Shown piece by piece: positions 24,601-35,933 of a stretch of DNA of 64,000 nt (positions are counted from its first letter, which is position 1; the number at the start of each line of letters is the position of its first letter). The stretch is from Psilocybe azurescens. Taxonomy: Eukaryota; Basidiomycota; Agaricomycetes; Agaricales; Agrocybaceae. Under the pieces are notes generated by a model, which worked only from the letters and a program-made list of their open reading frames with translations, was not told the DNA's origin and made no database searches. Location of the stretch: contig JAJIRX010000777.1 of the NCBI GenBank assembly GCA_023853785.1, positions 62,001-126,000 of the forward strand, written 5' to 3'. A program made the position numbers and the translations under genes.

Positions 24601-24916
24601 CAAATAACAAAAGCAAGAAGGCTCAAGAAAGTAAAGAAAGACCGTAGGTAACGGCGACCTTGACGCGCGTCGATAACTCAGTTGTCAACGCCACGTCACG
24701 TGCGGAATCACCCACACGAACTTTGAATTGGAGTTGCTATAGTCGACGGCTCATTCTCAACACCCAATGTCGCAGGTATCCAAAGAATTTAGTTAGTATA
24801 TTGTATAATATCAATGGTATGTATGCTATAGTAAATCAGAATTAACAATTATATAGTACTTCAAGTCGCAATGCCAATAGTCTAATGATCGTTTTCCACT
24901 TTTAAGAATTTCCTAC
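24601..24916. other. Short intergenic stretch
   Basis: Promoter-like AT-rich DNA upstream of the small candidate gene and 3' flank of SNG1 copy B. No feature seen. Confidence 0.4.
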
Positions 24917-27298
24917 TCAAGTAGGTTTTAAAAGGTCCGGCATAATAATGCCAATAAGTCCCAATTTCCTGGCAGAAATGAGAGTATCAGATCCAACGAG
25001 TGGATCTCTCCAGTCTCCATGAGGACCTGTCCAGTTTTGAATGACGGAGTGACTCCGAAAGGAGAGAACCCGAATAAAGGACTCCAAGAGCCCGCATTTT
25101 GCAGTGATCACACCTGCTCTTTCTCCTCCACAAATGTGGCAGCACTGTCCCTCTTCTCCACTACACGCACCGCTTCTGACATCCTTTTGTCGAACAAACC
25201 ACTGTAATCCCACAAGCGTCGCACACGAGATGAGGACCCAGACAAGAAGAACGCCGATATTCAGCCCCACTATAATAAAGGCAAGTAAAGAGTTTGAGAT
25301 CAGCAATGCGTCGTACACATCTCGAACATGGTGGAAGGACATAAAAGAGGGAGGGAAGGAGGGTACCTACAGGTGTTCTTGGTACCAAACACAATCGTCC
25401 GAATAGCCTTCGACAAATTATAGAACGGCGTAGCGTATCCATAATGGAAGATCTTAGGGAGGACCTCGATCGGATATGAGTTCGTCGAAACGTTAACTGT
25501 TAAGGAAGAATAAAAATATAATGAGAGAATGGCCTACAGATTTCATTGCCAACAGGCAGAGACTTTAGGACTTACTGACTATCCAGATGATCAAAAAGAA
25601 CGGAACAAATTGTTTCATCACGGTGATCAGAGACTCCAACGCAAGTCCACTAGACGGTTAGATGCCAAATACAACCGTCAGCAAAAAAAATTCCTGTGCA
25701 AGGGGTTAAGACCTACACTGCAAGCATGTATATCCAACTGACAATCCAAAACAACACGAATCCCGCATGTCCAAACCTATAAGAAAGGAAAAGAAAAACA
25801 TCAGCGCTTGATTTATAACACATCAAAAGAATTATCGGGTGATGCGTACTTATGGCCCAGATCCAACTTGAACGCGAGATTCACAAACGAATAAATCAAC
25901 TATATTGGGCAATAGATCAGGATCAGCCACAAACGCTAACATCAAAAAATAAAAAATACTCACAGCTAGGAAGAAATATGCTATGAAAGACGTCCCGAGG
26001 CGCAAGGCAATGAGAGACTTCAATGACAGTAGTCTGAGCAATCCCGAAGCTTGTCGGGCTCCATTTGCGATCATCTGAAAAGAACTTCGGTAAGACTCAA
26101 AAGCCCTACAGTGAACAGTGGTTGGGGTTATATCACAACTCACCACGATGAAATAGGACATAATCAAAACGAATATCAGTCCCGTGGACAGAGCTGCAAT
26201 AGCACTATCCTCGAAATCAATAAAAAAAAAGATCATTGTCTATGAATGGTTGGACTTACACAGGCTGCGAGAATGGTACCAAGTTCACGGTGGTGAACGA
26301 TATGGGGTTGACGATCGTCTGAGGGGATGTCGCCAGGATCGAGGCGATATTGGGATTTGAAGAGATGCTTTCGGCGAATTGGACAGCGAAGGCCAGTCGA
26401 GTCGCATGCACAGACGCTTCGACCTAAGGAGGTATGATATCAGTGTTTGTTACTTAAAATGGGCGTCAAGAGGAATACTGACAGAGGGCCTGAGGATGTT
26501 ACGGCTGATGTATGGGAAGGAAGTTCAGTTCTATATCTAAAGAAGCACAGTAGACGTACTAAGCGTTCTCATTCCTCGCTTCGTTTCCATAAATCGTTAT
26601 GGCTTCTGCTCCATTATATGACGCGTTAGGGTTCGCGACCGAGCTCTCCAGTCGCGATGTAGCGTCTGCATTAACTGAACCCGATATTCAACATCAGCAC
26701 GACTAGACAGACCTTCGAAGCAAGGTCAAGACACGTACCGACAACAGCGACCCAAGCCCCATTCCCCTGCACCGCCTCTGTCAAATCCGATAATCCCATC
26801 CGAAAGCGACTCGATGGCACAACCTCCCACGAGATTGCCCCATGCTCTGCCATTCGTAAATTTTCCATTACGAACTGTCCCACCTGTCCACCATCGAAAT
26901 CCTAACGATTCAGCAAAAATAGTCAGCCACTGCACGAGACAACAATGGAGAGGGAATGAGAATGAGCGTACCACAATCCACCCAGGTAAGCTGTGATCGG
27001 GGATCTTCCAAGCTGACCCCCAAAAGATGGAGAACACTGCCAAAATGGTGATCGCGACGAGTATCACACCCGGAACCACCGTCTTCAGGTATATTGTACG
27101 CGCTTTCGCCAGCTCTGCATCCCCCTTCTCCCAAAACGATCTTGAGAAAGCTTGCGGATGTGTAGTGGTTCTCGTAGATTGTCGATCACCGTCGACAATA
27201 TGAGTCGTTGATGGCATTTGAGAAACGTAGATTTCAAAAGGCGCCTTTGAGTGTACAGTAGTACCGTGGGGCGAAAATTCTTCCACAGATCCGCTCAT
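24917..27298 (-). CDS. SNG1/DUF3533-family membrane protein, copy B, open throughout
   Basis: The intact-looking member of the array. Exon 1 (27298-26972) encodes a hydrophilic N-terminus, AFSRSFWEKGDAELAKARTI and the first membrane helix ILVAITILAVFSIFWGSAWK. Exon 2 starts DFDGGQVGQFVMENLR and ends NGAWVAVV. Then come NASYNGAEAITIYGNEARNE, a conserved 22-nt micro-exon (26483-26504) coding RNILRPS, VEASVHATRLAFAVQFAES, SPQTIVNPISFTTVNLVPFS, and five further membrane segments carrying GLIFVLIMSYFIV, SFIAYFFLA, VLFWIVSWIYMLAV, YGYATPFYNLSKAIRTIVFG and IGVLLVWVLISCATLVGLQW. About twelve exons, all with consensus sites. The stop is at 24917 in the frame of the last helix; an acidic tail in the next frame would end at 25108. 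Function inferred from family only: drug or nitrosoguanidine tolerance, possibly lipid-related. Confidence 0.85.
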
Positions 27299-28275
27299 GC
27301 TAACGCTTTCAATGTAAATGCGATATGACCCTTGAAAGAAAGAAAAGGTGAGATCAAGTGGCTATAGACTGAAGACTGAAGCGCGTACCGTCTATATATA
27401 TATATAAGACCCGGAAAAGCAGAGGACTATCTAACCGCCGTGGATAAGTATAGTATGTCAGAACATTTAGGTGAGTCAGTGGGCATCGACGGAGAAAACT
27501 TAAAGGAGATTATAAACACGCCCTCGGGATTCGGGAAAGGGCACGATAGGTAGGATAATCAGGCACCAATTACGCTTACAAACCGTATCGCGTAATGTCG
27601 TCGTCGAGTGTTGGACCATGAGTTAACCCAAAGTACCACAAAAACTTTGCTCCGTGTTCACCCGGGTGCATCCATCCGACAACTGATAAAAAGCACGCAA
27701 CGATGATATTGATCATTGCCAATTGCTCGGTGGTAACCGCTCCGCCTCTCTTGGTCCTTCGCGATTGTCGTAGCAGTCCTTGCTTAAAGGCTCGTTCATA
27801 AAGTCTACAGGTAGATAGTGAAAGGGAGTAAGGCGACGAAGAACGCATATGCAATACAAGGCTTGTGAACTTTCGTAAGCTGATTGAACGGAGGTGGAGG
27901 TATCTGGAAAACCAGGCGCTGGCTGAAATTTGATCCGCTTGATTATATAATTATGTAGTTAACTCCGAGCTCACATGTTTTGTATGAGGCTTGCAGCGGC
28001 TCAGGCTTGACCTTGACCTGCAGGTGCGATCTCTTGCTATCGGCGTAGGGATGGATAGCAATTTTCAGTCCCTAATAAAATTAACTGGTTCATAAAAGTA
28101 ATCAAATACTTTCTGAAACGTGCGCACTAGTGCATACTATGTATATCGCATTGTGACAGGGGACGAATCTACATAGATTGAGTAGTGTTACAAATGCATT
28201 GCATTATTAGAGTAGGTGTTTAATGAGCATTGCGTATAATATAGCCTATTGAATTGTTAAAATGTCTTGTCCACA
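27299..28275. other. Intergenic stretch between SNG1 copies B and C
   Basis: Holds the copy B promoter, a (TA)n run near 27393, and a 92-codon frame on the minus strand (27576-27854) without recognisable motif. Nothing else seen. Confidence 0.45.
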
Positions 28276-30431
28276 TTATGCCGACTCAGATCCCTCTTTA
28301 TGAGGTTTCTCTACTGGAAATTCTTCTGCACTTGGTATGTTGAGGCCTAGGCTACGCTCCGGTGCGTGAGATTGAGTTGCCGTCACTGCAGCAGCCTTCC
28401 TCCGTACGAATATTTGGATGAGAGGCAGGGTCGTGCAAGAGATAGCTATCCACACGAGCAAGATGCCAAACGATTCACCCACTGAAGATTCCGAATTGAC
28501 AACGTCAGTAAAGTATCGCCCCTCAAAAGCCTAGATCAGCCTGGAGACGTACCGGTATTTTTGGTTCCAAATACAATCGTGCGCATCGCCCGAGAGACGT
28601 TGTAAAACGGTGCGGCATAACCATAGCGGAATACAACAGGCATTACTTCAATGGGGAAGATGCAGACTGATACGTTGGCTGAAGATGGTGGAGGTGAGTT
28701 TTGCGTAGTGTATGGATGACTGCACCCACATATGATCCAAGTAATCATGAAGAATGGGATTCCCTTCACTGTCAGGGAGAGTCATAAGTGATTCGAGGGC
28801 AAGTCCACTGGAACCAATTCCGCAATTAGACCTTCTTTCAACCTAAGAGATGCATAATGGACGTAGACGTACACCGAAAGCATGCTGCAGTAATTAATCA
28901 TCCAGAACACCAAAAACCCACTATGACCGAACCTACACAACGAGACTCCGTTAGTTCAAAATCACAACGCGCAGCAAACCACTCAGATGCTTACTTTCGT
29001 GACAATGGCAGCTGGAAAGCCTCGCTAAGCAGGCAATAGAATAGCTTAACAGATGACAGTCAGTCGCCGCCCGCTCAAATCGCACTTTGGATTAAATTGC
29101 ATCACTCACAGAGATCACTAGATAGCCGATGAACGATGATACCAGTCGGAGAATGATTAACGAGCGCGTTGAGGAGGGTCTTGTCCAGGCCTGATCCTTC
29201 GCGCGCCGCATTTGAGATCATCTAAGACGTGGCGAGTATAAGGCTGGTACTAGACATCGTAAAAAGAGACAAATGATATACGAACCACAATGAAGAAAGA
29301 CAGGATCAACTGATAAATCAATCCAACAAATGTCACTGCGGTGGCACTGTATAACCCTGAGCGATGAGTTGCCTTGTCTACTTATTTATAGCCCATATTC
29401 CAGGCAAAAGGGGAAAAGACAGCACGTACAGGGGGACATTGAAGGGCGCAAGGTTTTGGATTTGATATGCAAACAGGTGTGACGAGAGTTTGCGGAGAGA
29501 TTGTGAGGAGCGAGGAGAGATTCGTGGAGTTTGCTATTTGTTGGGCAGTTTGCGTAGCTATCGTCTGGAGTATGGCGTCCAGAGAGCCTTGGGCCTGTTG
29601 TCTAATTAGTATCGATGAAGAGGCATGATCAAGTCGCGCTTTAGACGCACCGAGGGCATGATGAGATTGCGGCTGTTAGCACCAAAGAATTAAACACGAT
29701 TCACACCAAGTTTGGAGTGGAATAACACGCTAGAGACGTACAATGCATTCTCATTTCTAGCTTCCACCGCGAAGATTGACACAGCTTCTGAACCGTCGTA
29801 TGTCGCATTGGGCGCAACCAAGGACCGAGATAGTCGCGAACTAGATCCCTCATTGACTATAGTGCACGTTAGATAATACCACTAGTGCAATTTGGTGGAC
29901 ACGCAACTGGTGATAGCAACCCATGTATGCTCTTCGAGAACCAAATCTCCCACTTCTGAAGGGCCTCCTGGGAAGTCCGAAGCAGGAACAACACTCCACG
30001 TTACCTTGGATGCGCTAGACGGCATATTCAAACCATCAACCACACTTTTTCCTATCACACCCCCATCGAAGTCCTACACCACCCAACAAAGAAGGGCGAC
30101 CAGACGAGCGCTTGAATCAGTCCCATACTACTATCATCACCCCAATCTCAGGCATAAATGGAAACTCACCACCACCCATCCCTGCAGATTCCTCACAGGG
30201 ATCTTCCACAGTGCCCCCAGAAAATCGAAAAAACCGCGAAGATGAGCAGGATGATCGCAAACGAAGCACCACAAAATATTTTTAGATACGTCGCGCGCGC
30301 TATAGCTGCTTCTCTCGAGGTGTCATAAAAACGGTCGGAAAGACCGGTCGTCCATTATTAGTAGTACTATCATCTTTTGCAATCGCATGCCTGGAAAGGG
30401 ATGACTGCGATGAATTCGATGATGCTGGCAT
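28276..30431 (-). CDS. SNG1/DUF3533-family membrane protein, copy C, with frame breaks
   Basis: Third member of the array, more diverged. Recognisable parts: GLSDRFYDTSREAAIARATY, a first helix ending IFAVFSIFWG, WKIPVRNLQGWVV, the DFDGGVIGKSVVDGLN lumenal domain, TYDGSEAVSIFAVEARNENA, the conserved 22-nt micro-exon (29651-29672; RNLIMPS), AQGSLDAILQTIATQTAQQI, ISPQTLVTPV, later helices with EVMPVVFRYGYAAPFYNVSR and AMRTIVFGTKNT, and a last exon SFGILLVWIAISC ending in a hydrophilic tail at 28276. Frame is lost between the N-terminal tail and GLSDR (about 30335-30360), at a G5 run (30214-30218), and at a T3 run (29471-29473, plus-strand numbering). The start at 30431 is tentative. Pseudogene or assembly error; role as for copy B. 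Confidence 0.75.
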
Positions 30432-31657
30432 TAGAACAAGCAGACGAAACTCCGGATGCGGACACGAACGCAACAAAGAGGGGTGGTAGAGAGGGAAAAG
30501 GAGAGAGCTGTCCCTCAGCGTGGGTCCTGTATAAATACAATCATGCCCATTTCCAACTTCCAACGGTGCAGGGGCGATTATACATATGTGGACGGAATCC
30601 GCATCATTCGCTTCCGGAGGAGGAAAAGCGTATGGACCCTACTGCGTCCTTCTGCCTGTCCAAACGTCCGTTCCTTATCCAGAGCTATCCCTAGTTATCC
30701 TAGCGCTGGTCCGATTCACGCCTCACATAGCCTGATGCATGGGCATGGTCCGTGTCATGTCAGCAGCTCTGACAAATGACATTCAAATGACATTGTCTTC
30801 CATGCATGATCTGACTGAAAAAGGATAGGACTCAGGATGCGTTAGCCGCCTTCCCCTGGCAAATTATGTTATGTATAAGATATATGCGACATGTACGTAC
30901 GTACCTTTCCTACCTTGTCATATTTGGATCACTAATAAAGCAGCCTATCTTTAGCTTCCCTTTGAAGAAGCGCATCCGTCGACAGCTGCCCTTATCTTTT
31001 GAACTTCGGACAATCCTCTATTTCCGGCGTGATAAGTTTGGACAAACGTCGGGCGAACGTTGAGCTCAAAGAACTCACTCGCAGACGTGGAGTAGTTTCG
31101 CAATACTTTTTCGACTGGTAACCTACAAGTGAATGCGATAACAATCATGCGCATGAGCAGTGGATATCCGGAAGGCAAATAATAAAGTCGCTTACGTTGT
31201 CGATCACAATGATGCATGTCCTTGCTTGCAACAACCTAATTGACCTCTATAAATAGTATATTAGTATAGTGAACGTAGTAGCAGGCTATAGCATAATTAT
31301 TTGGTTAGCGTTTTTATGCCCGTTGGCTCATGATAACCGATAACCAACGCCTACGCACTCTTTGCGAAACCTCGGCCTCCGATCAGCCAATGTAATGTTT
31401 GTAATAACAGTAACAACCAAACTAGTGAGACAAGATCGAGGAACCGGCGCCAAGCCCAACAACATGGTCTACAGAGACGAGTCACTTAGTCAGCTATTCT
31501 CACAGACTTCATTTTCTTTGACAGTTAATGCCACAAACCTTAGTCTCTCTTACATCGAACTCTTCCCAATTTTCTACGTGAACTACAGGATTTTGCCACA
31601 TCTTCGTATACAATCATCTGAGTAGCATTTATCTACTCACATAGGTATGCCATTGAG
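30432..31657. other. Intergenic stretch
   Basis: About 1.2 kb between divergent genes, so both promoters should lie here. An ACGTACGTACGT-like run lies near 30893-30905. Frames at 30377-30779 and 31362-31625 show no motif. Confidence 0.45.
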
Positions 31658-33199
31658 ATGCCTCCTCGATCACGCCAATACCCTCGATACCCTCTTTTCG
31701 ACTCGGATGAAACAGACGGCGTATGTTCGATCGGTTTCTTCATAGACTTCTGTGCTAATATTTGTCTAATATAAATATCAGCGGCACAATTCAGCTTTAG
31801 CCCCTGATCCAGATAGACCAATACCATTCGACGAACTTCATCTCGAGATCGTAGAGTTAATTTTCAAACTGTGCTTGCCGGACACGTATCTAATACCAAA
31901 CGAGTGGCTACCATCTGCGAGATCCAGCGCTGCCCCGCTTTTGCTTTGCCATATCTGCCACAATTGGAGGGTCGTCGCTCAAGGTTGTCCGGTTCTTTGG
32001 ACTAACTTAATTGTGAAGGATTTATCTCACTCGACTCGGGATTTCATCAAAACGTCCATTTATCACTCTAAGTTTCATCCAGTGAGAGTGCACATTAACA
32101 TTCCAGAAATCTTGTTTTCCACCGATGATGCTAATATGGGCGTGAGCCTCAACTCAATTCTCCCAATGCTTGTCCTCCAGTTCAATCGCTGGAAAGATGT
32201 TCGAATCAAGTTGCCCCCTTAGTCGCTCCCTGGGCTAAACTTTTACCAAGCAAATACTCTGTCGCCCGCCGATTAACCCACTTCCACGTCGAGACAAGCG
32301 ATATATCTCCCAAGCTTGGAGTTTTCATCCAAACGGTCGTATCTCAATCCCCCGTCTTGAAATCCCTCACGCTAATTACATCGGGGTTTTCAATCTTGTA
32401 CGTGGAAGACAAGGTTCGGTGGGCACAATTAACAGATCTACATCTTCAATGCTCTTTACCTTCGGATGATCTTTATTTTGATATCCTTTCTCGGACTCCT
32501 TTGCTGGAAAGCTGTCACTTGGAATGCAGCAAACAACTCGGGTCGTCGCTGTCATCGATCAAGCCACTACCACCATCTCCTATAACGTTTCTTCACCTTC
32601 GGGTGCTAGGGTTATGTATCTTCTCGTCTGTGTTCCAGATCTTCAAATGTTTGACTCTCCCGAAACTGGAATCTCTTACCATTGCCATCACAGATGTGAG
32701 GCCCTCTCCGTTGACCGGATCGGAATCAACAATAATCCCGGACCTCATTCGTCGGTCCAAGTTCTGTTTGCTCGCTCTAAAGCTCAAACATCTTAGACTG
32801 TGCGAGGATGCGCTTATCGAGTCTTTGATTCTTCTTCCAAAGCTACAGGCCGTCACTATCTTGGACGAAAACGCACTCTTCGATCGTGTATGGCAGCTCA
32901 CTGATAAAGTAGTCGACTTACTAGGCCAGCCATACCGTGACACTGGAGTGTTTGCATGTCCAGAGCTTACCGTAATACGGTTCTCGGGTCTCCTGGACAC
33001 GTCGGATGGCCAGAAATTTATGACAATGGTCCAGAAGAGATCTAAAGAGCAAGCGATTGCAAACAAGGTCGCAGGGTTGAAGTTTGTTGATGTTGGACTT
33101 CATCGCCTTCAGATGAGAAACACAGAGAGTAAAGGGAGTATATACTACAATCTTACTATGGCTATACGAAATTACGGCACGACGTACGTAGCCCGGTAG
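31658..33199 (+). CDS. F-box protein with C-terminal leucine-rich region; one frame break
   Basis: Probable SCF substrate adaptor, 493 residues if repaired. Exon 1 is 31658-31720 (MPPRSRQYPRYPLFDSDETD) and exon 2 is 31782-33199; the 61-nt intron is GT-AG in phase 0. The F-box reads IPFDELHLEIVELIFKLCLP then APLLLCHICHNWRVVAQGCP and VLWTNL. The rest has the irregular leucine-rich pattern of Agaricomycete F-box proteins, for example SPVLKSLTLITSGFSILYV and LPKLESLTIAITDV. The frame closes at 32221 just after a C5 run (32214-32218); with one more C it continues PPLVAPWAKLLPSKYSVARR and the total length becomes a multiple of three. Substrate unknown. Confidence 0.8.
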
Positions 33200-34277
33200 T
33201 ATCTGTAATGAGAGTCAAGACTCGTCATCCTTGTGGAGAAACTACCGAGCCAATCTGAGCAATCAACTGAGCGCGTGCTTCAAAGTTCACAGGCTCTGAT
33301 GCATCCCCAGAGGATGTGAATTTACCAGAAAGGTAGGACTTGAGAAGATTTCGATCGAGCCTGGTAGGAATCAGTGGACACAAGAGAACACGGCGTCTGA
33401 CGGTGCCCGTGTAGAAGCGGCTTGAGGCGGACAGTTCACTTGTTGCTCGTTCCACCCTAGCCAGCCTACCGCAGACCTCAGATCGGTGCAAGTAATGACC
33501 TTTTTCTTCGTCGGTACTCCTATTGTCTCTATTTGTAAACAAAGGTCTATGTTCTGCTGACTGTGCCTTTGACAGCTTCCTTGCTTGCCGATCTTCTTAG
33601 GTAGCGAAAATGAATAACTATATAACCCCGCGGGTTCCTTGCTTCCTGTATCTCACACAAAAGAACATCAGGGTTACAAAAACAAAGCGTTCTCCTTAAG
33701 GTCATGCGGAGAATATGTTTAGCGATCAAATTCTCACTTCGCCGTCCTCAATAGCATCTCTATTGATAACCACGAGATTGACGTGAATGACAGAGAACGG
33801 CCGCCCAGCTCATTATCCACAAATAAGACTGTCTGTGACTGTCTGTTGATCTTGATGCCTAGACCAAATTTCATTCAACTCTTCGCAAAGAGTTGCTTAA
33901 CATTATAAATGTCGCTCAGATTCTTCGAAAGGGAGTTAAACGGCGCGATTCTTTGAGAGCCATCAAAGAGCAGGACCCGGGTGATCGAACACGAGTTATA
34001 ACGGGCATATCAAAATTTCGTTACATCTCCTTCGCTGAACCTTGTGAGGATTGGAAGTGCGGGAATTAAAAATACATTTTAAATAAGGCGTTTACCGCTT
34101 GCTGAAGTTACAATACAAATTACAAGCTTGACCAGAAGAGAGTGTGTACATATGCCGAGTCCCGAAAGATACAATTACATACATAGGAACGTTGAGAAGC
34201 CCATCAGAAAACCCAGTCAGAATGAATACTGTACATTGTACAGGAATAGAAAATAGAGCTTTGTACTCGCGCACGTT
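33200..34277. other. Intergenic stretch between convergent genes
   Basis: About 1.1 kb. A 105-codon minus-strand frame (33225-33542) and a 60-codon one (33547-33729) have no recognisable motif and could be decayed exons. Nothing else seen. Confidence 0.45.
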
Positions 34278-35933
34278 CTAGATCTCAAACCCCAAGCGTG
34301 CCCATTCGTCCGAGCAAGCAGGGTACATCGCAGAGAACTCTTTGACCCTTTTCAGTGATAACTTAAAGAAGTCCTCGCTGAATAAAGAACGGTTGTTCCA
34401 AGGTTTAGAGAACCTCAATGGAACAGCGTGTTCAAGCTGGAGTAAACTCTGGACGTCCGAGGCGTCAACCACGTGCTTCTCGAACTTGTAAGGTTCAGGC
34501 ATCCGTCGATGATCGTCCCAACCTTGAAGCTTTTGGAGAAGGAGGAGTGAGAAAGGAACCACGGGAAGGTTCTCTCTCCATTTGATGTTGTACGACGTGA
34601 GGCACGGAAGATGTAAGGTTCCTGGAAGGAGGACGTCCACCTTGCACTTGTCTTTATGAAATGTGTTGGAGGGAGCCAGGTCATCGGTGACGCGGTAATA
34701 GAGAACACGGTATGTAATGTTGGGATTCTTCCCGTATTCAAGTACGAAGTTTTCAGGGTCGCCGTTGTAGATGGCTTGCTTCACCCATTCTGCCGTCATT
34801 AGTCTGCCTGACGGCGGGAATGTAATGATGTCGATGTCGTTCGGGGCTCTTTCGTTCCCGTACAGGTGGCACGCCAAACTACCGAACAATGCAGACTCGA
34901 CCCCAATATTTTGAAGAATGTCGACCACCTTCTTCGCCACCAGACAGGTGACATCAGTCCTAAATTGTGCAGTAGTCTTGATCTCATGTAGAGTGGATGC
35001 ATCAGATTCTGGAAGCGAGAACGCTTTTTCCGACGGTTCTATAGGGCTCGCCGTTGTGACAGTGGCACTCTCTTCCGTACTATTCACCGGCAAGGAGAGT
35101 TCTCGACGGCTCTCGAAGGCTAGGTCGATACCCCGAAAGAAATGGGCAACGTCGAGAACGGGAAGACCATCAGGCCGTGCCAGCCGAACGGTCTTTATGT
35201 TTTGACACACCCGGATCAATGTTGATAAGCCGGACGAAAACTCTGGGAATAGGGCAGAAGCTCGCACAAAACAGTCCAGAGCTTCTAGCCGGAAAGACTT
35301 GTCGGTAGGTGTGCAGATCGAATGGCCCGATGTCGGCAATAATGTGCGGAGCGTCTGGCAAAGCTTCCTCGGGGGTCGACGAACGAAATCGTTTTGGTTG
35401 GGCGAAGAGTCGTACTGTGCCAACAAATCGCATACTTGGTCGACGACGATGGAGAGTAAGGAGATCACAGGCAATCCATCAATTCGACTGGTAAGCTCCG
35501 ACCGATATTCCGGCGGCGGGGGGTTTTTGACGGTGATGAGTTCGAAGTCACAGAATGTTTTCTTGGGTGGTGAGATCGAGGAGTCATAGTATGACCAAAC
35601 GTCGGACTTGTTCTTTCGCTGACGGACCCGAAACTTCGACGGGCACTGATCGACAAGGTATCGCCCTAGCTGGTCCTTGAAGAGTATCCCTTCAGACTGA
35701 GGCAGAACTACGAGCTTGACGTCCTAAGTGGAAAGACATATTGAATTTGAATATCAACAAGAAGCATCAGGGGTGAGAGGCATGCCTACTTTAGGGACAA
35801 CTTTACTTCCTTGCAGGAAGGCGGCCATGTCTTGGATCAGGATGCACCTCAAGCCGAGCTTTTCGAGTGCTCTGACGAGGTCTCGAGCTGCATTGGAGAC
35901 GATAGTCTTTCTGTTTGCCGTCGACTTGGCCAT
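34278..35933 (-). CDS. Nucleotidyltransferase-fold protein, 529 residues, intact
   Basis: Two exons: 35933-35790 and 35723-34278, joined in phase 0 by a 66-nt intron; no frame breaks. The C-terminal half carries a recognisable nucleotidyltransferase core at about residues 300-330: ALFGSLACHLYGNERAPND then DIDIITFP, that is, the GS motif followed by an Asp-x-Asp pair, and further on KCKVDVLLPG as a possible third acidic strand. The N-terminal part (LEKLGLRCILIQDMAAFLQG, then KDVKLVVLP) resembles the same core in degenerate form, so the protein may contain two related domains. This type is widespread in Agaricomycetes but its substrate is unknown. It is not clearly a tRNA- or polyA-modifying enzyme, and no toxin-antitoxin partner is seen beside it. 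Confidence 0.7.

Noticed and set aside
27576..27854. A 92-codon minus-strand frame between SNG1 copies
   Set aside because: One hydrophobic stretch only, and it does not match any part of the SNG1 paralogues.
21297..30431. Biosynthetic or resistance gene cluster around the SNG1 array
   Set aside because: No core biosynthetic enzyme, regulator or transporter linked to the array; tandem duplication explains it.
32593..33066. A 157-codon minus-strand frame
   Set aside because: Antisense to the leucine-rich region of the second F-box gene; no motif.
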